This document shows positions 5,355 through 5,806 of a stretch of 5,806 nt of DNA, piece by piece. Source of the stretch: Candidatus Solincola jinzensis (GTDB lineage Bacteria; Actinomycetota; Geothermincolia; Geothermincolales; RBG-13-55-18); assembly GCA_015711875.1 (NCBI GenBank), contig JACVJG010000216.1, positions 1 to 5,806 on the forward strand, read 5' to 3'. Under the pieces are notes generated by a model. That model was given only the letters and a program-made list of their open reading frames with translations, had not been told where the DNA came from and made no database searches. Numbering within the stretch: the first letter of the stretch is position 1; each line of letters begins with the position of its first letter. The position numbers and the translations under genes are program-made.

Positions 5355-5806
5355 TCAGTACACCTCAAGGGTGAGCGATGCCGACGAGCTGGAGCCCCTC
5401 GAGTCGAAGACCTCCAGGACCACCTGAAAACGGGCAGGTATCACCGCGGGATCGAAGACATGCTGCACGGCGATCCCTTCCAGCACTGTCCCATCCCCGC
5501 AATACCAAACATAACGGACGATATCTCCATCCGGATCGTAGGAGAGCCCCGCGTCCATGCTCACGCAGAGCGGGGCCGCGCCGCTGCGCGCCGACAGGGT
5601 GAGCACCGCGCGGGGGGGCGAGGGCGGTGACGGCGTTTCGCCCGGCTTCTGCGAGGTGCGCGGGGTGGGAATCGCGGAAACGGGTTCCTCGCCCGCAGAA
5701 ACGGTTTGCGGCGGGGATGCCTCCTGTCCGGAGGTCACCGTCGCCGGGGAAGCGGCCTCCCCGGCGGGAGCGGACTCGCTCCCGGTTCCGTCCGCGTCGC
5801 TTCCCC
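5355..5806 (-). CDS. C-terminal part of a secreted or surface protein ending in a PKD domain (5' end outside window)
   Basis: The frame is open to the right edge, so only the last 149 residues are seen. Residues 1-64 of the fragment form a low-complexity linker rich in Ser, Pro, Ala, Gly and Glu, typical of extracellular proteins. Residues about 65-149 form one PKD domain: SGAAPLCVSMDAGLSYDPDGDI, broken here as S-G-A-A-P-L then D-A-G-L-S-Y-D-P-D-G-D-I, then Y-V-W-Y-C-G-D-G-T, then V-Q-H-V-F, ending in alternating strand residues (LTLEVY). PKD domains are immunoglobulin-like folds that serve as spacers or binding modules in secreted enzymes and surface proteins. Y-C-G-D-G replaces the usual W-D-F-G-D-G, and the domain has two cysteines (C in P-L-C-V and Y-C-G) that could pair. 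The domain ends exactly at the stop, with no sorting signal or anchor after it. What lies N-terminal cannot be known from this window. Confidence 0.88.
   Translation of the reverse strand, partial: GSDADGTGSESAPAGEAASPATVTSGQEASPPQTVSAGEEPVSAIPTPRTSQKPGETPSPPSPPRAVLTLSARSGAAPLCVSMDAGLSYDPDGDIVRYVWYCGDGTVLEGIAVQHVFDPAVIPARFQVVLEVFDSRGSSSSASLTLEVY

Overview
The window is GC-rich and almost entirely protein-coding. It looks like a chromosomal segment from a high-GC bacterium, most likely an actinobacterial (Actinomycetota) lineage. Three things point that way: the base composition, the frequent non-ATG starts, and an M23 peptidase domain of the type common in actinobacteria, in which the usual Tyr-x-His-Leu motif reads Thr-Thr-Tyr-x-x-Leu. 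The lineage call is inference from these traits; no 16S or other marker gene is present.

Layout. At the left end, on the minus strand, lies a complete xseA (exonuclease VII large subunit, 52-1485), with what is probably the first few codons of xseB running off the window at position 1. An intergenic region of about 430 bp follows. It carries an exact TATAAT close to the xseA start and AT-rich sequence ahead of a plus-strand gene (1914-2432) for a small three-helix membrane protein of unknown function. A 305-bp stretch without a recognisable gene (2433-2737), containing an imperfect inverted repeat, separates it from a convergent minus-strand group. In order of transcription that group is: a secreted or surface protein ending in a PKD domain (5' part outside the window, stop at 5355), a 645-residue M23-family protein (3206-5143), and a 95-residue three-helix membrane protein (2738-3025). 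The gaps of 211 and 180 bp mean these three need not be one operon.

How the genes fit together. XseA and XseB form exonuclease VII, a housekeeping single-strand DNA nuclease. The right-hand group is an envelope module: an extracellular PKD protein, a membrane-anchored M23 peptidase-like protein and a small integral membrane protein. The most unusual item is the M23 protein. Its peptidase domain ends near residue 215 and is followed by about 430 residues of amphipathic helices and Gly/Ala-rich membrane-type segments that I cannot assign to a family. Whether this tail is a membrane channel or anchor, a pore-forming effector, or something else cannot be settled from the sequence; a toxin-immunity relation with the downstream small membrane protein is a testable speculation only.
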